Of a DNA stretch of 64,000 bases, positions 20,336 through 29,842 are shown piece by piece. Location of the stretch: the NCBI GenBank assembly GCA_024401745.1, contig JAKSKK010000004.1, positions 1-64,000 on the forward strand, written 5' to 3'. The number at the start of each line of letters is the position of its first letter. Position 1 is the first letter of the stretch. The notes beneath the pieces were generated by a model. That model worked only from the letters and a program-made list of their open reading frames with translations, was not told where the DNA came from and searched no databases. The position numbers and the translations under genes are program-made. Source of the DNA: Bacteroidales bacterium (lineage in GTDB: Bacteria > Bacteroidota > Bacteroidia > Bacteroidales > UBA932).

Positions 20336-21918
20336 TGGCGCAAACTATCAAAGCAAGTGAAATCTCCGATCTCCTGCTGGAACAGCTCAGGGGCATCGAC
20401 ACCACTCCTGAATGGGAGGAGGTCGGACATGTGCTTACAATTTCAGACGGCGTGGCCCGCATCTACGGGCTTACCGGGGCAGAGGCCGGCGAGCTTCTGG
20501 AGTTCGCCTGCGGCGTGAAGGCCGTGGTGATGAACCTCGAGGAAGACAACGTCGGAGCCGTGCTGCTCGGACCCACCGACCTCGTGAAGGAGGGAATGAA
20601 GGTGCACCGCCTCGGCACCATCGCCAGCGTGGAGGTTGGCGAGGGGCTGCTCGGCAGAGTCATCGACCCCATCGGCACCCCGCTTGACGGAATGGGCCCG
20701 GTCGAGGGTGAGACCGTGCGCATGCCTCTGGAGCGCAAGGCTCCGGGCGTGATCTTCCGTGAGCCTGTGACTCAGCCGCTGCAGACCGGCCTCAAGGCCA
20801 TCGATGCGATGATTCCCATCGGCCGCGGCCAGCGCGAGCTCATCATCGGCGACCGTCAGACCGGCAAGACTGCCATAGCCATCGACACCATCATCAACCA
20901 GAGGGAGAATTTCCTCAAGGGAGACCCTGTATACTGCATCTATGTGGCTGTGGGCCAGAAGGGTTCCACCGTCGCATCCATAGTCCAGACCCTGCGCGCC
21001 AAAGGTGCCATGGACTATACCATAGTGGTTGCCGCAACGGCAGCCGATCCCGCTGCGCTGCAGTACTATGCACCGTTTGCAGGTGCCGCCATCGGCGAGT
21101 ACTTCAGGGACACTGGCCGTCATGCCCTGGTGGTCTATGACGACCTCTCGAAGCAGGCTGTGGCATACCGCGAGGTATCGCTTATCCTCCGCCGTCCTTC
21201 GGGCCGCGAGGCATATCCCGGCGATGTGTTCTACCTGCATTCCCGTCTTCTCGAGCGTGCGGCGAAGATCATCAGCCAGCAGGAAGTGGCCGAGAAGATG
21301 AACGACCTTCCCGAGTGTCTGAAGGGCAAGGTCAAGGCCGGCGGTTCGCTTACCGCCCTGCCTATAATCGAAACCCAGGCGGGCGATGTCTCCGCCTACA
21401 TCCCGACCAACGTGATCTCGATCACCGACGGCCAGATATATCTTGAGAGCTCGCTCTTCAACGCGGGCTTCCGTCCGGCCATCAACGTGGGCATCTCGGT
21501 GTCCCGTGTGGGCGGCAGTGCTCAGGTCAAGAGCATGAAGAAGGTTGCGGGCACGCTGAAGATCGACCAGGCTCAGTTCGGCGAGCTGGAGGCGTTCAGC
21601 AAGTTCTCATCCGATATGGACAAGGTGACCGCGATGACCCTCGACAAGGGCCGCAAGAACAATCAGCTGCTCAAGCAGCCTCAGTACAGCCCCATGCCGG
21701 TAGGGGAGCAGGTGGCCATTCTTTACTGTGGCACGCATGCTCTCATGTCTGACATACGCATAGACCAGGTGCTGGAGTTCCAGACTCTGTTCCTGGACCG
21801 CATGCGCTCTACGCATGCCGAGCTGCTGCAGGCTCTGGCTTCGGGAAAGATGCCCGAGGGTGCAGCACAGACCATAGAAGCCGAGGCAGAGGCTATCTGC
21901 AATCATCTGAACAGGTAG
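20335..21918 (+). CDS. atpA: F1Fo ATP synthase subunit alpha
   Basis: The 527-residue subunit has Walker A GDRQTGKT, the stretch [17 protein letters not shown], and [16 protein letters not shown] near the C-terminal domain. It carries the non-catalytic nucleotide sites of F1. The length is normal. It overlaps atpH by one base, and atpG starts two bases after its stop. Confidence 0.98.
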   Translation: MAQTIKASEISDLLLEQLRGIDTTPEWEEVGHVLTISDGVARIYGLTGAEAGELLEFACGVKAVVMNLEEDNVGAVLLGPTDLVKEGMKVHRLGTIASVEVGEGLLGRVIDPIGTPLDGMGPVEGETVRMPLERKAPGVIFREPVTQPLQTGLKAIDAMIPIGRGQRELIIGDRQTGKTAIAIDTIINQRENFLKGDPVYCIYVAVGQKGSTVASIVQTLRAKGAMDYTIVVAATAADPAALQYYAPFAGAAIGEYFRDTGRHALVVYDDLSKQAVAYREVSLILRRPSGREAYPGDVFYLHSRLLERAAKIISQQEVAEKMNDLPECLKGKVKAGGSLTALPIIETQAGDVSAYIPTNVISITDGQIYLESSLFNAGFRPAINVGISVSRVGGSAQVKSMKKVAGTLKIDQAQFGELEAFSKFSSDMDKVTAMTLDKGRKNNQLLKQPQYSPMPVGEQVAILYCGTHALMSDIRIDQVLEFQTLFLDRMRSTHAELLQALASGKMPEGAAQTIEAEAEAICNHLNR

Positions 21919-21919
21919 A

Positions 21920-22951
21920 ATGGCATCCCTTCGCGAAATAAAGGACCGTATTGGCTCAGTCAAGTCGACGCTGAAGATAACGTCGGCGATGAAGCTGGTG
22001 GCCTCTTCGAAGCTCCGCAAGGCGCAGAAGGCGGTAGAAAATCTACGGCCGTACGAGGAGGAATTGAACAAGATCCTGACGGCTCTTGTTCAATCCTCTC
22101 GTCCGGCCACTTTTGACGGGGGTTCCACCCCCGTAACGCCCCCCGGCGGCCTTTCGGCCGCTGACCTTCGAGACAGCAGCAGTGCGATTCCCTCCGTGGA
22201 GGACGGCAGCGGTTGCCCAGGCAGAACCGTGTCCACCCTCGGACGCGTCAGAGGGAGGGGCCCGCTGACGGAGTCAGTGGGAGGGATGGAGCGAAGCGGA
22301 AGTTCTGCCGGGCAAGCCGATGCCGTCCGCAATGAAATCGCAATCGTATCAATATCTTCAAATTCCAGCTTGTGCGGAGGGTTCAATGCGAACGTGATAA
22401 AGAAGACGACGGAGCTGGTTCGCGAACTGGAGGCGCAGGGAGCCAAGGTGACCGTATATTCGCTGGGCCGCAAGATCGCCGAGGCTATGAAGAAGGCCGG
22501 GTATCCGTCCGAAGACTACTCGCAGTTCATCTCCCATACATCATACGCCAGGGCCGTTGAGATTGCGCAGGACATAGCAAAGGAGAATGACAACGTACTG
22601 CTGGTGTACAATCATTTCGTGACTACAGCAAAGCAGGTGGTCGTCGTTGAGAACTGGATTTCTTCAGACAGCAAGATCGGGCAGGAAGTGAAGGAGAATG
22701 AGGAATACATAGTGGAGCCCGGGACTCAGGAAGTGCTGGAGAAACTGGCGCCTCAGGTGACCATGCTGAAGTTCTATGCGGCCGTTCTGGACTCTGCTGC
22801 AGCGGAGCATGCGGCACGTACGATTGCCATGCAGACGGCGTCCGACAATGCCCAGGATCTGCTCTCAGAACTCACTTTGGAGTACAATAAAGGACGTCAG
22901 CAAAAAATTACTGCAGAAATTCTTGATTTAATTGGTGGTATTTCAGAATAA
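21920..22951 (+). CDS. atpG: F1Fo ATP synthase subunit gamma with in-frame inserted segment
   Basis: The 343-residue rotor subunit has normal termini: SLREIKDRIGSVKSTLKIT at the start and EHAARTIAMQTASDNAQDLL with QQKITAEILDLIGG at the end. Between the N-terminal helix (NKILTALVQS) and the Rossmann-like domain (NEIAIVSISSNSSLCGGFN) lies a segment of about 75 codons (22096-22322) rich in Gly, Ser, Pro and Arg. Bacteroidota gamma subunits are usually about 290 residues, so roughly 50 residues are extra. The DNA of this segment is full of inverted repeats and looks like an inserted palindromic element read in frame. There is no stop, so the protein is probably made with the extra loop. Confidence 0.95.
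   Translation: MASLREIKDRIGSVKSTLKITSAMKLVASSKLRKAQKAVENLRPYEEELNKILTALVQSSRPATFDGGSTPVTPPGGLSAADLRDSSSAIPSVEDGSGCPGRTVSTLGRVRGRGPLTESVGGMERSGSSAGQADAVRNEIAIVSISSNSSLCGGFNANVIKKTTELVRELEAQGAKVTVYSLGRKIAEAMKKAGYPSEDYSQFISHTSYARAVEIAQDIAKENDNVLLVYNHFVTTAKQVVVVENWISSDSKIGQEVKENEEYIVEPGTQEVLEKLAPQVTMLKFYAAVLDSAAAEHAARTIAMQTASDNAQDLLSELTLEYNKGRQQKITAEILDLIGGISE
22100..22330 (+). repeat. Foldable inverted-repeat element inserted in frame in atpG
   Basis: GGACGGCAGCGGTTGCCCAG and onward (22201-22227) is an imperfect inverted match to 22302-22328, about 27 bases with one indel on each side. Inside lies GCGTCAG/CTGACG pairing; 5' of it are the hairpins ACGGGGGT-tcc-ACCCCCGT (22116-22134) and GGCGGCC-tttc-GGCCGCT (22145-22162). 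The exact insertion limits cannot be fixed without an uninterrupted homologue. Confidence 0.7.
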
Positions 22952-22956
22952 TTTAC

Positions 22957-22964
22957 TACATTTG
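22957..22964 (+). promoter_or_regulatory. -7 promoter box TACATTTG of the tRNA gene
   Basis: TACATTTG lies 18 bases before the tRNA 5' end, with a TTG at 22932-22934 as a possible -33 element (22-base spacer). It would drive tRNA-Pro independently of the atp operon. Confidence 0.6.
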
Positions 22965-22982
22965 CAGTCCCGTTACGGGAAT

Positions 22983-23056
22983 CGGGATGTGGCGCAGTTG
23001 GCTAGCGCACCACGTTAGGGACGTGGGGGTCGCTCGTTCGAGTCGAGTCATCCCGA
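22983..23056 (+). tRNA. tRNA-Pro (anticodon AGG)
   Basis: A 74-base cloverleaf is seen: acceptor CGGGATG/CATCCCG with discriminator A, D stem GCGC/GCGC, anticodon stem CCACG/CGTGG with loop TTAGGGA, and T arm GCTCG-TTCGAGT-CGAGT (the first pair is G-U). The anticodon is AGG, reading CCU and perhaps more if A34 becomes inosine. C1-G72 and A73 are proline identity features. CCA is not encoded. Most bacteria use GGG, TGG and CGG for proline, so AGG is unusual. Confidence 0.93.
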
Positions 23057-23065
23057 CTTTTCAAA

Positions 23066-23099
23066 AGAAAAACCTGCTGATTTTCAGCAGGTTTTCTTG
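23066..23099. terminator. Bidirectional terminator
   Basis: AACCTGCTGA (23071-23080) pairs with TCAGCAGGTT (23084-23093) around a TTT loop, flanked by A-rich and T-rich tracts. It lies between the tRNA and the convergent PorV-like gene and can serve both. Confidence 0.85.
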
Positions 23100-23103
23100 C
23101 TTT

Positions 23104-23949
23104 CTAGAACTTGTATCCCAATCCTATTCCGAAGGAGTTCGTTATCTGTCCGCCTGCGAGGTAGGTTCCGTCGATGTGGAATCCCTTGAAGCTGAAGCCT
23201 ATGCCCAGCGAGGCGTGGTTGCCTACAATTCCGCCGGCATGGAATCCGCCGCGGACGCTGAGCATGTTGTTGTAGGTGTAGGATATTCCGAAAGAACCTC
23301 CCACTTCTCCATACAAGAAGTACTTGACGTCGAGTTCTGCCTCCACGCTGTGCGTCTCGAAGCCCTCTTCGATGTTCTTGGCATATCCGGCTGCAACGGC
23401 CATCGCTGCCGGGAGCTTGAATCCCTGGACGTCGGGGCCTGCGTTGGTCACTCCGGCTGCGAACTTGAAATCCTTCGCCCATACCCTGACGAGCACGTCG
23501 GCGCAGAATCCATCGATGCTGGAGTGGGGTGCGATCCTGTTGCCGGCATACTTGGCCGTGGCCTCCACCCCGAGGAAATCGAGGAACCTGTAGCCGAATC
23601 CGGCGTGGAAGTACGTTTCCGACGAGGCGTACCTGTATGCCTGCGAGCTGATGTCATCCATCATCTCGTATGACTTGTCGGACCCATAGCCGCCTCCGGC
23701 CTTGAGCGTGAACTTGCCGGCGAAGGTGTACTGCCCGCTGATGTTGGCGTATGATGTGCCTGACGGCGCCCAGTTCTGGTATGCGACCCTGATGTCGGAG
23801 CTGTCGTCGAGCAGGGTGGCGCCGGCCCGGGCGGCTGATATCGCGTCGTGGCTGAATTCCATGAACGGGAACACCACGCTTTCTGCCTGTGCTCCCGCGC
23901 TGAATTGCATCAGGACCGCGGCAAGTATCGTAAGTGCTGTCCTTCTCAT
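23104..23949 (-). CDS. PorV/PorQ-like outer membrane beta-barrel protein
   Basis: The 281-residue protein has a signal peptide (LTILAAVLMQFSAGAQA) and a mature chain of alternating amphipathic strands ending in GIGLGYKF, with a terminal Phe as in many barrels. FMEFSHDAISAARAGAT near the N terminus fits the PorV/PorQ family of FadL-like barrels, which deliver or release type IX secretion cargo. Its start overlaps the stop of the upstream subtilisin gene by 4 bp, and that protease carries a T9SS sorting domain, so the pair is probably functionally linked. It is shorter than canonical PorV. Confidence 0.7.
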   Translation of the reverse strand: MRRTALTILAAVLMQFSAGAQAESVVFPFMEFSHDAISAARAGATLLDDSSDIRVAYQNWAPSGTSYANISGQYTFAGKFTLKAGGGYGSDKSYEMMDDISSQAYRYASSETYFHAGFGYRFLDFLGVEATAKYAGNRIAPHSSIDGFCADVLVRVWAKDFKFAAGVTNAGPDVQGFKLPAAMAVAAGYAKNIEEGFETHSVEAELDVKYFLYGEVGGSFGISYTYNNMLSVRGGFHAGGIVGNHASLGIGFSFKGFHIDGTYLAGGQITNSFGIGLGYKF

Positions 23950-26204
23950 TTCTTGTTCACGTCTTTCTTATAGGTCCTGTTTCCGTATTTCACCTCCACC
24001 CTGTATCGGCCGGGGGCGTAGCCGCGCATGTCGACGGTGAAGGGGTCGAGCACGCTCACGCCGCGGGAACTGCCTGAGTAGAGCCTGCGGCCGGCAGAGT
24101 TGTAGACCGTGACTTCGGTGTCGTTGATTCCGGGCACGCAGATATGCATGTAGTCCTCGACCGGCTGGGGGTAGATTCCAAGCCCGTCCTTGCTCTCGAA
24201 CACGCCTGCCCTGAAGCTGGTGCTGCAGCTGAGGCCGCAGGGGTCGGTAGCCGTCAATGTGATGGTCGTGGCACCGTTCTGCAGGGCGCTCAGGCCAAGA
24301 TTCTGGCCGCTCAGCGTGCTGCTGAATATGGAAGCGTCACCACAGCTGACGCTGTAGCTGAGAGGGCCTCCGTCGTCGTCCCTGAACACTGAGGCGAGGT
24401 TCTCTTCGATGCTGGATCCGATGGTGCCCAGCACCTGGTCATCGGGAGTCATGACCACGTATGGCGCGTGGTTCTCTAGTATGGTGTAGCTGATGGTCCT
24501 GGTAGTGCTCCTGCCGCTCTCGTTGGTAGCCGTGATGGTCAGCGAGTGAGCTCCCGTCCACTTGCCGCTGGCGTCATTGAACGTGACTTCGGCCATCTGC
24601 CGGCCTATTATGTAGCTTGCTGATCCATCGGCATCTATGGCTAGTGTGACCTTGGAACTGCGGCTTGTGGCGGTGAAGTTCACCACAAGTTTCTCGTGCC
24701 CGCGTATGCTGTAGCTGCCGATGTAGTCGGAGCTGATCACAGGAGCGTCGTCCTCGCCAGAGTAGGCCAGATATGACCCGTATGCGTCAAGCATGGGGCC
24801 TATCATCTCATCGGCTCCGAACCTGCTGTTCGCGCCGTCAAGCAGTATCCTTCTGAGGTCCTCGTTGGTGAACCCGGGGCCACCGAAAGCCGATATCAGC
24901 AGGGCTGCCACTCCGCTTACGTGCGGGCAGGCCATGGAGGTTCCGGCCATGTAGTAGTATTCGTCCGATTTTCCCGCCGGGGCTAGAATCATTGCCATGG
25001 GGTCGTCGAATCTGTCGAACTCTCCGCCCGGGGCGCAGATGTCGACCCATGCTCCGTAGTTGGAATATGTGGCCTTGCGTCCATCTGGGCCGATGGCTCC
25101 CACGGCCACGATGGGCTCGTAGTCGCCGGGATGGCCTATCGCCCAGTTCTCGTTGCCTGCGGCGAATACGACGATCCCGCCTTTCATGAGGCCGACCTGG
25201 TTGCCGGTGGCGTCGCAGCCCGCATTCTTTATGAAATAGTCGACGGCCGCCTTGAACGAGCGGGGAACGCCGCTCTCCATCGCCTGCTTCTCGCTGTCGT
25301 AGTCGTAGCCCCAGCTGTTCTGGCTTATCAGGGCTCCGTGGTCGGCGCCCCAGACGATTGCCTCTTCGGGGGTGCCGCCTTCCTCGGTGCCGTCGGCCTT
25401 CTCGTGGAATATCTGGCTGCAGAGAATGCGGACTCCGCCGGTGCCGTCGGTGCCGCCGGCTATGCCGCTGATGCCCTTGCCGTTGTTGCTGACCGCCGCG
25501 ATGGTCCCCGCCACGTGTGTGCCGTGCTTGTCGGCGCTGATGGTGTAGCTGCTCATCCCGTCAACGAAATTCGCGCTGCCATTGCTGCCGGCGGGAATGC
25601 ATACGCCCACAAGGTCCTCATGATTCATGTCGATGCCGGTGTCGACCACATTTACGATGACGTCCTTGCTGCCGCCCGTGATTTCCCAAAGTGGCAGAAC
25701 GTCGATGTCAAAGCCGTCTGCGAATCCGGGAAGCTGTGCGGTGTTATATAGATTCCATTGCTCGCGGCTGTACGCGTCGTTGAACGGGAACGCTCCCGTT
25801 GTATGGATCTTTCTCGGAATCTCGACGGTTGCGGCTCCCGGGATTTCGCTGAAGCTGGCCGCAGCCTTGGTCGCGGGTGTGCCAGGGTCGTATGAGACCC
25901 GGTACCAACGGTGCAGGCCTGCTTCGCGGTGCCTTGCCTCGAATTCCCCCGCATCAGGGAACATTCTCTTCAGGGATGTGATTCCGTATGCTCCCATTTC
26001 CTGGGAGAGCTCGGATTCCGATGCGGCCTCGATATGGTCCGCCATTTCGTCGGTGAATTCCACGTGCAGCACGCCCTCCAGCGTGGCGGCTGTTTCTTCT
26101 GCGTGGCCGGCAGGCTCGGCCGGCGCTGATTCCGGCATGCTCCGGGTACAGCCGAATGCCAGGACAGCAGTGGTGCTTATAAACAGTAAGCTTATTTTGT
26201 TCAT
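23946..26204 (-). CDS. Subtilisin-like (S8) protease with T9SS C-terminal sorting domain
   Basis: The 752-residue protein has the S8 triad Asp188 (VVDTGID), His227 (HGTHVAGT) and Ser423 (GTSMACPHVSG), with oxyanion Asn351 (AAGNENW). Residues 45-130 look like an I9-type propeptide. Two Ig/cadherin-like beta segments follow (about 510-670), and the last 80 residues match a type-A T9SS sorting domain: LGIYPQPVEDYMHICVP, VTVYNSAGRRLYSG, GYAPGRYRVEVKYGN. The leader also has a lipobox-like LAFGC at Cys19, an odd combination with T9SS export. A PorV-like gene overlaps its 3' end. Confidence 0.9.
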   Translation of the reverse strand: MNKISLLFISTTAVLAFGCTRSMPESAPAEPAGHAEETAATLEGVLHVEFTDEMADHIEAASESELSQEMGAYGITSLKRMFPDAGEFEARHREAGLHRWYRVSYDPGTPATKAAASFSEIPGAATVEIPRKIHTTGAFPFNDAYSREQWNLYNTAQLPGFADGFDIDVLPLWEITGGSKDVIVNVVDTGIDMNHEDLVGVCIPAGSNGSANFVDGMSSYTISADKHGTHVAGTIAAVSNNGKGISGIAGGTDGTGGVRILCSQIFHEKADGTEEGGTPEEAIVWGADHGALISQNSWGYDYDSEKQAMESGVPRSFKAAVDYFIKNAGCDATGNQVGLMKGGIVVFAAGNENWAIGHPGDYEPIVAVGAIGPDGRKATYSNYGAWVDICAPGGEFDRFDDPMAMILAPAGKSDEYYYMAGTSMACPHVSGVAALLISAFGGPGFTNEDLRRILLDGANSRFGADEMIGPMLDAYGSYLAYSGEDDAPVISSDYIGSYSIRGHEKLVVNFTATSRSSKVTLAIDADGSASYIIGRQMAEVTFNDASGKWTGAHSLTITATNESGRSTTRTISYTILENHAPYVVMTPDDQVLGTIGSSIEENLASVFRDDDGGPLSYSVSCGDASIFSSTLSGQNLGLSALQNGATTITLTATDPCGLSCSTSFRAGVFESKDGLGIYPQPVEDYMHICVPGINDTEVTVYNSAGRRLYSGSSRGVSVLDPFTVDMRGYAPGRYRVEVKYGNRTYKKDVNKK

Positions 26205-26228
26205 CTACAGTTCGTCTATACTCTTTCA

Positions 26229-26236
26229 CAAATGTA
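26229..26236 (-). promoter_or_regulatory. -7 promoter box TACATTTG (minus strand)
   Basis: On the minus strand TACATTTG ends 24 bases upstream of the ATG of the T9SS-sorted protease (26204). Confidence 0.5.
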
Positions 26237-26574
26237 GCAAATATTTGCTGAAATGGTGTGAAATCAGGGCGTATGAGGGCATGACGAAAAAATATTTAAG
26301 AATTTCTTAAAATAATTTACTTTCTAGAAAATGTATGAATATGAACTATATTGGATACGAATGTTATAAATTGTAAGGGAAATGATTTGATTTGCTTACA
26401 GGTTGTAAGTGAAGTTTGTGAAATACGCGGTTTGAAGCCACTTGGGCAGGGTCTAAATGTTTGGAATTCTGTAAAATAATTCCGACCTTGCGAAATAATT
26501 TCCGTTATTACGCGGTGTGGTATTTTGAACTAAAAGTTTAGTTAGTATAGTTTGTTTAATTAAAATTTCAACCA
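26237..26574. promoter_or_regulatory. AT-rich upstream region of the susC-like gene
   Basis: This stretch of about 340 bp holds no ORF and is much more AT-rich than its surroundings. It probably carries the promoter and 5' leader of the susC/susD operon. TATTTTG (26520s) and TATAGTTTG (26545 region) resemble the -7 box but with spacing off by one, so I do not fix a promoter. I see no clear regulator site. Confidence 0.45.
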
Positions 26575-29500
26575 ATGAGAAAACTTAAAATGTTTTTTAC
26601 GGCGGTAGCTTTGCTTGTTACAAGCATTGCATTTGCACAGAAGATCACTGTCACCGGTGTCATCACTGACTCCAAGACAGGTGAGCCTCTGTCTGGCGCC
26701 GCAGTTCTCGTAAAGGGTACTCCCAATGGTGTCGTTGCCGACAATGACGGTAACTACTCCATCTCTGTTCCCGCAGACGCTACTTTGGGCTTTACCACAA
26801 TCGGCTTCAAGGAACTTGAGGTCGAGGTGAAGGGAAGGACAGTCATCAACGTCGCTCTCGATCCCGATCTCGAGATGCTCGAGGAGACCATCGTCGTTGC
26901 CTACGGTACAGCAACCAAGAGTTCATTCACTGGTTCAGCATCAGTGGTCAAGAGTGAGTCAATCGAGAAGCACATTTCTTCAAGCGTTGTAGGATCACTC
27001 GCAGGTACCACTCCTGGTGTCCAGATCATTTCATCAAGCGGTGACCCTGCTTCCGGCGGTTCAGGTACCATCCGCGTCCGCGGTATCGGTTCAATGAGCG
27101 CCAGCAACAGCCCTCTCATCATCCTCGATGGTATGCCTTATGACGGTTCAATCTCAGACATCAACCCTAACGATGTAGAGTCAATGTCAGTCCTCAAGGA
27201 TGCTGCCGCTTCCGCAATCTACGGTGCACGTGGTGCAAACGGTGTCCTCCTCATCACTACCAAGAGGGCAAACGCAGGCGACGCTCAGGTCAAGTTCGAC
27301 GCCCGCTGGGGTAGCAACAGCCGCCTTATCCCTCAGTATGACGTGATCGACGATCCCGCACAGTATCTCGAGATGCATTACAAGAGAATGTACAACTCTC
27401 AGATCTATGCCGGCAAGTCAGTAGCAGAGGCTTACGCTTACGCTGACACATATCTCTACGACCAGAACAACGGTGGTCTTGGTTACAAGGTCTACACTGT
27501 TCCCGAGGGAGAGAAGCTCATCGGTAACAACTTCAAGATCAACCCCAACGCAACCCTCGGTTACGATGACGGTACCTATTATTATACACCTGATGACTGG
27601 TACAAGGAAGTATTCCACAACTCATTCCGTCAGGAGTACAACGTTTCAGTATCAGGCGCTTCAGACCGTTTCAACTACTATGCATCTGCAGGTTATCTGA
27701 ATGACGGCGGTCTTGTAAGCAACTCAGGTTACGAGCGTTACTCAGCACGTGTGAACGCAGAGTATCAGGCAAAGAAGTGGATGAAATTCGTCACCAACTT
27801 CAGCTACTCACACGCTGACAGCCAGTCAAACGGCAGCAACGGTTCATGGGGTTCATCAGGCAACCTCTTCTACATCTGTAACAACATCGGACCTATCTAT
27901 CCTCTGTATGTTCGTGCAACCGGTACCCATGAGATCATGGACGACGGCCACAGCAACATCCTCTACGATAGCAACAATACCAACTTCATGCGTCCTAACT
28001 TCGTAGGTAACGCAGTACGTGACAACGAACTCAACACCAACAACAACGGTTCAGACGTTCTCACAGGCAAGTGGGGTATGATCCTTACTCCCGTCAAGGG
28101 CCTCACCCTTACGGCTAACGTCGCTCTCATGAACGACAACACACGTTACAGCTCACTTTCAAGCCCCTTCGCAGGCTCTACAACCGACGGTTCAGTCTAT
28201 GTAAGCCATTCAAGATACTTCACTGTCAACCAGCAGTATCTCGCTAACTACAAGACCGACTTCGGCGGAACCCAGAATCACTTCGAGGCTCTCCTCGGTT
28301 ATGAGCAGTACAAGTACCAGCAGCAGGGCCTGAGCGGATCCAACGCATTCCTCTTCGATCCGTTCATCGGTGAGTTGAACAACTGTTATGGTCCTGGTGA
28401 CTATAAGAGCGTTTCATCAAGCACCTCATACTACATGACAAAGGGTATCCTTTCACGTGTACAGTATGACTATGCAGGCAAGTACTTCGCAAGCGCCTCA
28501 TTCCGTCGCGATGCATCCAGCCGCTTTGCTCCCGGTCATCAGTGGGGTAACTTCGGTTCAATCGGTCTTGCTTGGCTTATCAGCAAGGAAGGCTTCATGA
28601 GCAGCGCTGATTTCGTCGACATGCTCAAGTTCAAGGCCAGCTACGGTGTTCAGGGTAACGATGACCTCGGTTCATTCTTCCCTTACTCAGACCAGTACAC
28701 CCAGAGCTACGACGCCGACAAGAAGGAGTACTCACAGGCTCTTGCATACAAGGGTAATGAGAACCTTACCTGGGAGTCTTCACACGCATTCAATGTAGGT
28801 TTCGACTTCGAACTCTTCCGTGGCAAGCTGAACGGTACCATCGAGTACTTCGCCCGTGCTACCAGCAACCTCCTCTACTCTAAGGCAGTTCCTCTGTCAG
28901 CAGGTAATCCTACAGGCCACATGCCCGTCAACGTCGGTTCAATCCTCAACAGCGGTTTCGAGCTCTCTCTCGACGGCAACATCTTCAGGACAAAGAACGT
29001 ATCTTGGGACTGGAACCTCAACCTCAGCGGCTACAAGAACAAGATCACTGCTCTTGATCCCAGCGTTTCAGAGAAGGGTATCCGCGGCAGCAACCAGATC
29101 TACACAGTAGGTGGCTCACTCTACGAGGCATACCTCTATCAGTTCGCAGGCCTCAACAAGGAGACCGGTGTAGCACAGTGGTACTATGACGAGCCCGTCG
29201 TAGACGAAGACGGCAACCCTGTTCTCGACGCAGACGGCAACGAGACTTTCACCAAGGAGATCACAGAGACCTTCAGCAAGGCTACCCAGTATGACTGCGG
29301 AAGCGTTCTTCCTAAGGTATTCGGTGGCTTCGGTACATCATTCAGCGCATACGGCTTCGACCTCAGCGCACAGTTCGCATTCCAGCTCGGCGGCCGCTAC
29401 TATGACGGTTCATACCAGGCTCTCATGCATACTCAGAAGAACAGCGGTCAGGCATGGCACAAGGACGCCCTCAAGTCTTGGGGTGAGCCCGGCGCTCCTG

Positions 29501-29823
29501 CAGACACCACCATCCCTCGTCTGGACGGTGACGTTTCAGTATCACAGTCAGCTTGCGACTGCTACCTCATCAGCAGCAACTATCTCAGCGTAAACAACGT
29601 AACTCTCGGCTACACCTTCCCTAAGAAGTGGGCTAACGCTATCGCTCTCGAGGGTCTCCGTATCTACGTTGCAGGTGAGAACCTCGCAGTTCTCTCAGCC
29701 CGTCAGGGTGTGGATCCCCGCTACTCAATGGGTATCGGTGGTTACACCTCAGGTTCAGGTATCAACACCTCTTCATACTCAGCAATGCGTAACGTAACTG
29801 CTGGTATCACTCTTACTTTCTAA
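26575..29823 (+). CDS. SusC/RagA-family TonB-dependent outer membrane transporter
   Basis: The 1082-residue protein has a signal peptide (FFTAVALLVTSIAFAQ) and a carboxypeptidase-like N-terminal domain (VTGVITDSKTGEPLSGAAVL to about residue 90). Next come a TonB-box region (EETIVVAYGT), a plug with the SusC signature (SPLIILDGMPYDG, YGARGANGVLLITTK) and a 22-strand barrel ending in VTAGITLTF. It imports oligosaccharides or peptides with its SusD partner 19 bp downstream. The neighbours are proteases rather than glycosidases, favouring peptide uptake as in RagAB. Codons such as TCA, GGT and CGT are used far more than in flanking genes, as expected for high expression. Confidence 0.95.
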   Translation: MRKLKMFFTAVALLVTSIAFAQKITVTGVITDSKTGEPLSGAAVLVKGTPNGVVADNDGNYSISVPADATLGFTTIGFKELEVEVKGRTVINVALDPDLEMLEETIVVAYGTATKSSFTGSASVVKSESIEKHISSSVVGSLAGTTPGVQIISSSGDPASGGSGTIRVRGIGSMSASNSPLIILDGMPYDGSISDINPNDVESMSVLKDAAASAIYGARGANGVLLITTKRANAGDAQVKFDARWGSNSRLIPQYDVIDDPAQYLEMHYKRMYNSQIYAGKSVAEAYAYADTYLYDQNNGGLGYKVYTVPEGEKLIGNNFKINPNATLGYDDGTYYYTPDDWYKEVFHNSFRQEYNVSVSGASDRFNYYASAGYLNDGGLVSNSGYERYSARVNAEYQAKKWMKFVTNFSYSHADSQSNGSNGSWGSSGNLFYICNNIGPIYPLYVRATGTHEIMDDGHSNILYDSNNTNFMRPNFVGNAVRDNELNTNNNGSDVLTGKWGMILTPVKGLTLTANVALMNDNTRYSSLSSPFAGSTTDGSVYVSHSRYFTVNQQYLANYKTDFGGTQNHFEALLGYEQYKYQQQGLSGSNAFLFDPFIGELNNCYGPGDYKSVSSSTSYYMTKGILSRVQYDYAGKYFASASFRRDASSRFAPGHQWGNFGSIGLAWLISKEGFMSSADFVDMLKFKASYGVQGNDDLGSFFPYSDQYTQSYDADKKEYSQALAYKGNENLTWESSHAFNVGFDFELFRGKLNGTIEYFARATSNLLYSKAVPLSAGNPTGHMPVNVGSILNSGFELSLDGNIFRTKNVSWDWNLNLSGYKNKITALDPSVSEKGIRGSNQIYTVGGSLYEAYLYQFAGLNKETGVAQWYYDEPVVDEDGNPVLDADGNETFTKEITETFSKATQYDCGSVLPKVFGGFGTSFSAYGFDLSAQFAFQLGGRYYDGSYQALMHTQKNSGQAWHKDALKSWGEPGAPADTTIPRLDGDVSVSQSACDCYLISSNYLSVNNVTLGYTFPKKWANAIALEGLRIYVAGENLAVLSARQGVDPRYSMGIGGYTSGSGINTSSYSAMRNVTAGITLTF

Positions 29824-29842
29824 CATTTAAAAGAAGAAGACA

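Noticed and set aside
20443..21240. 265-codon minus-strand frame inside atpA
   Set aside because: It is a shadow of a highly conserved gene with GC-rich third positions and has no recognisable domain.
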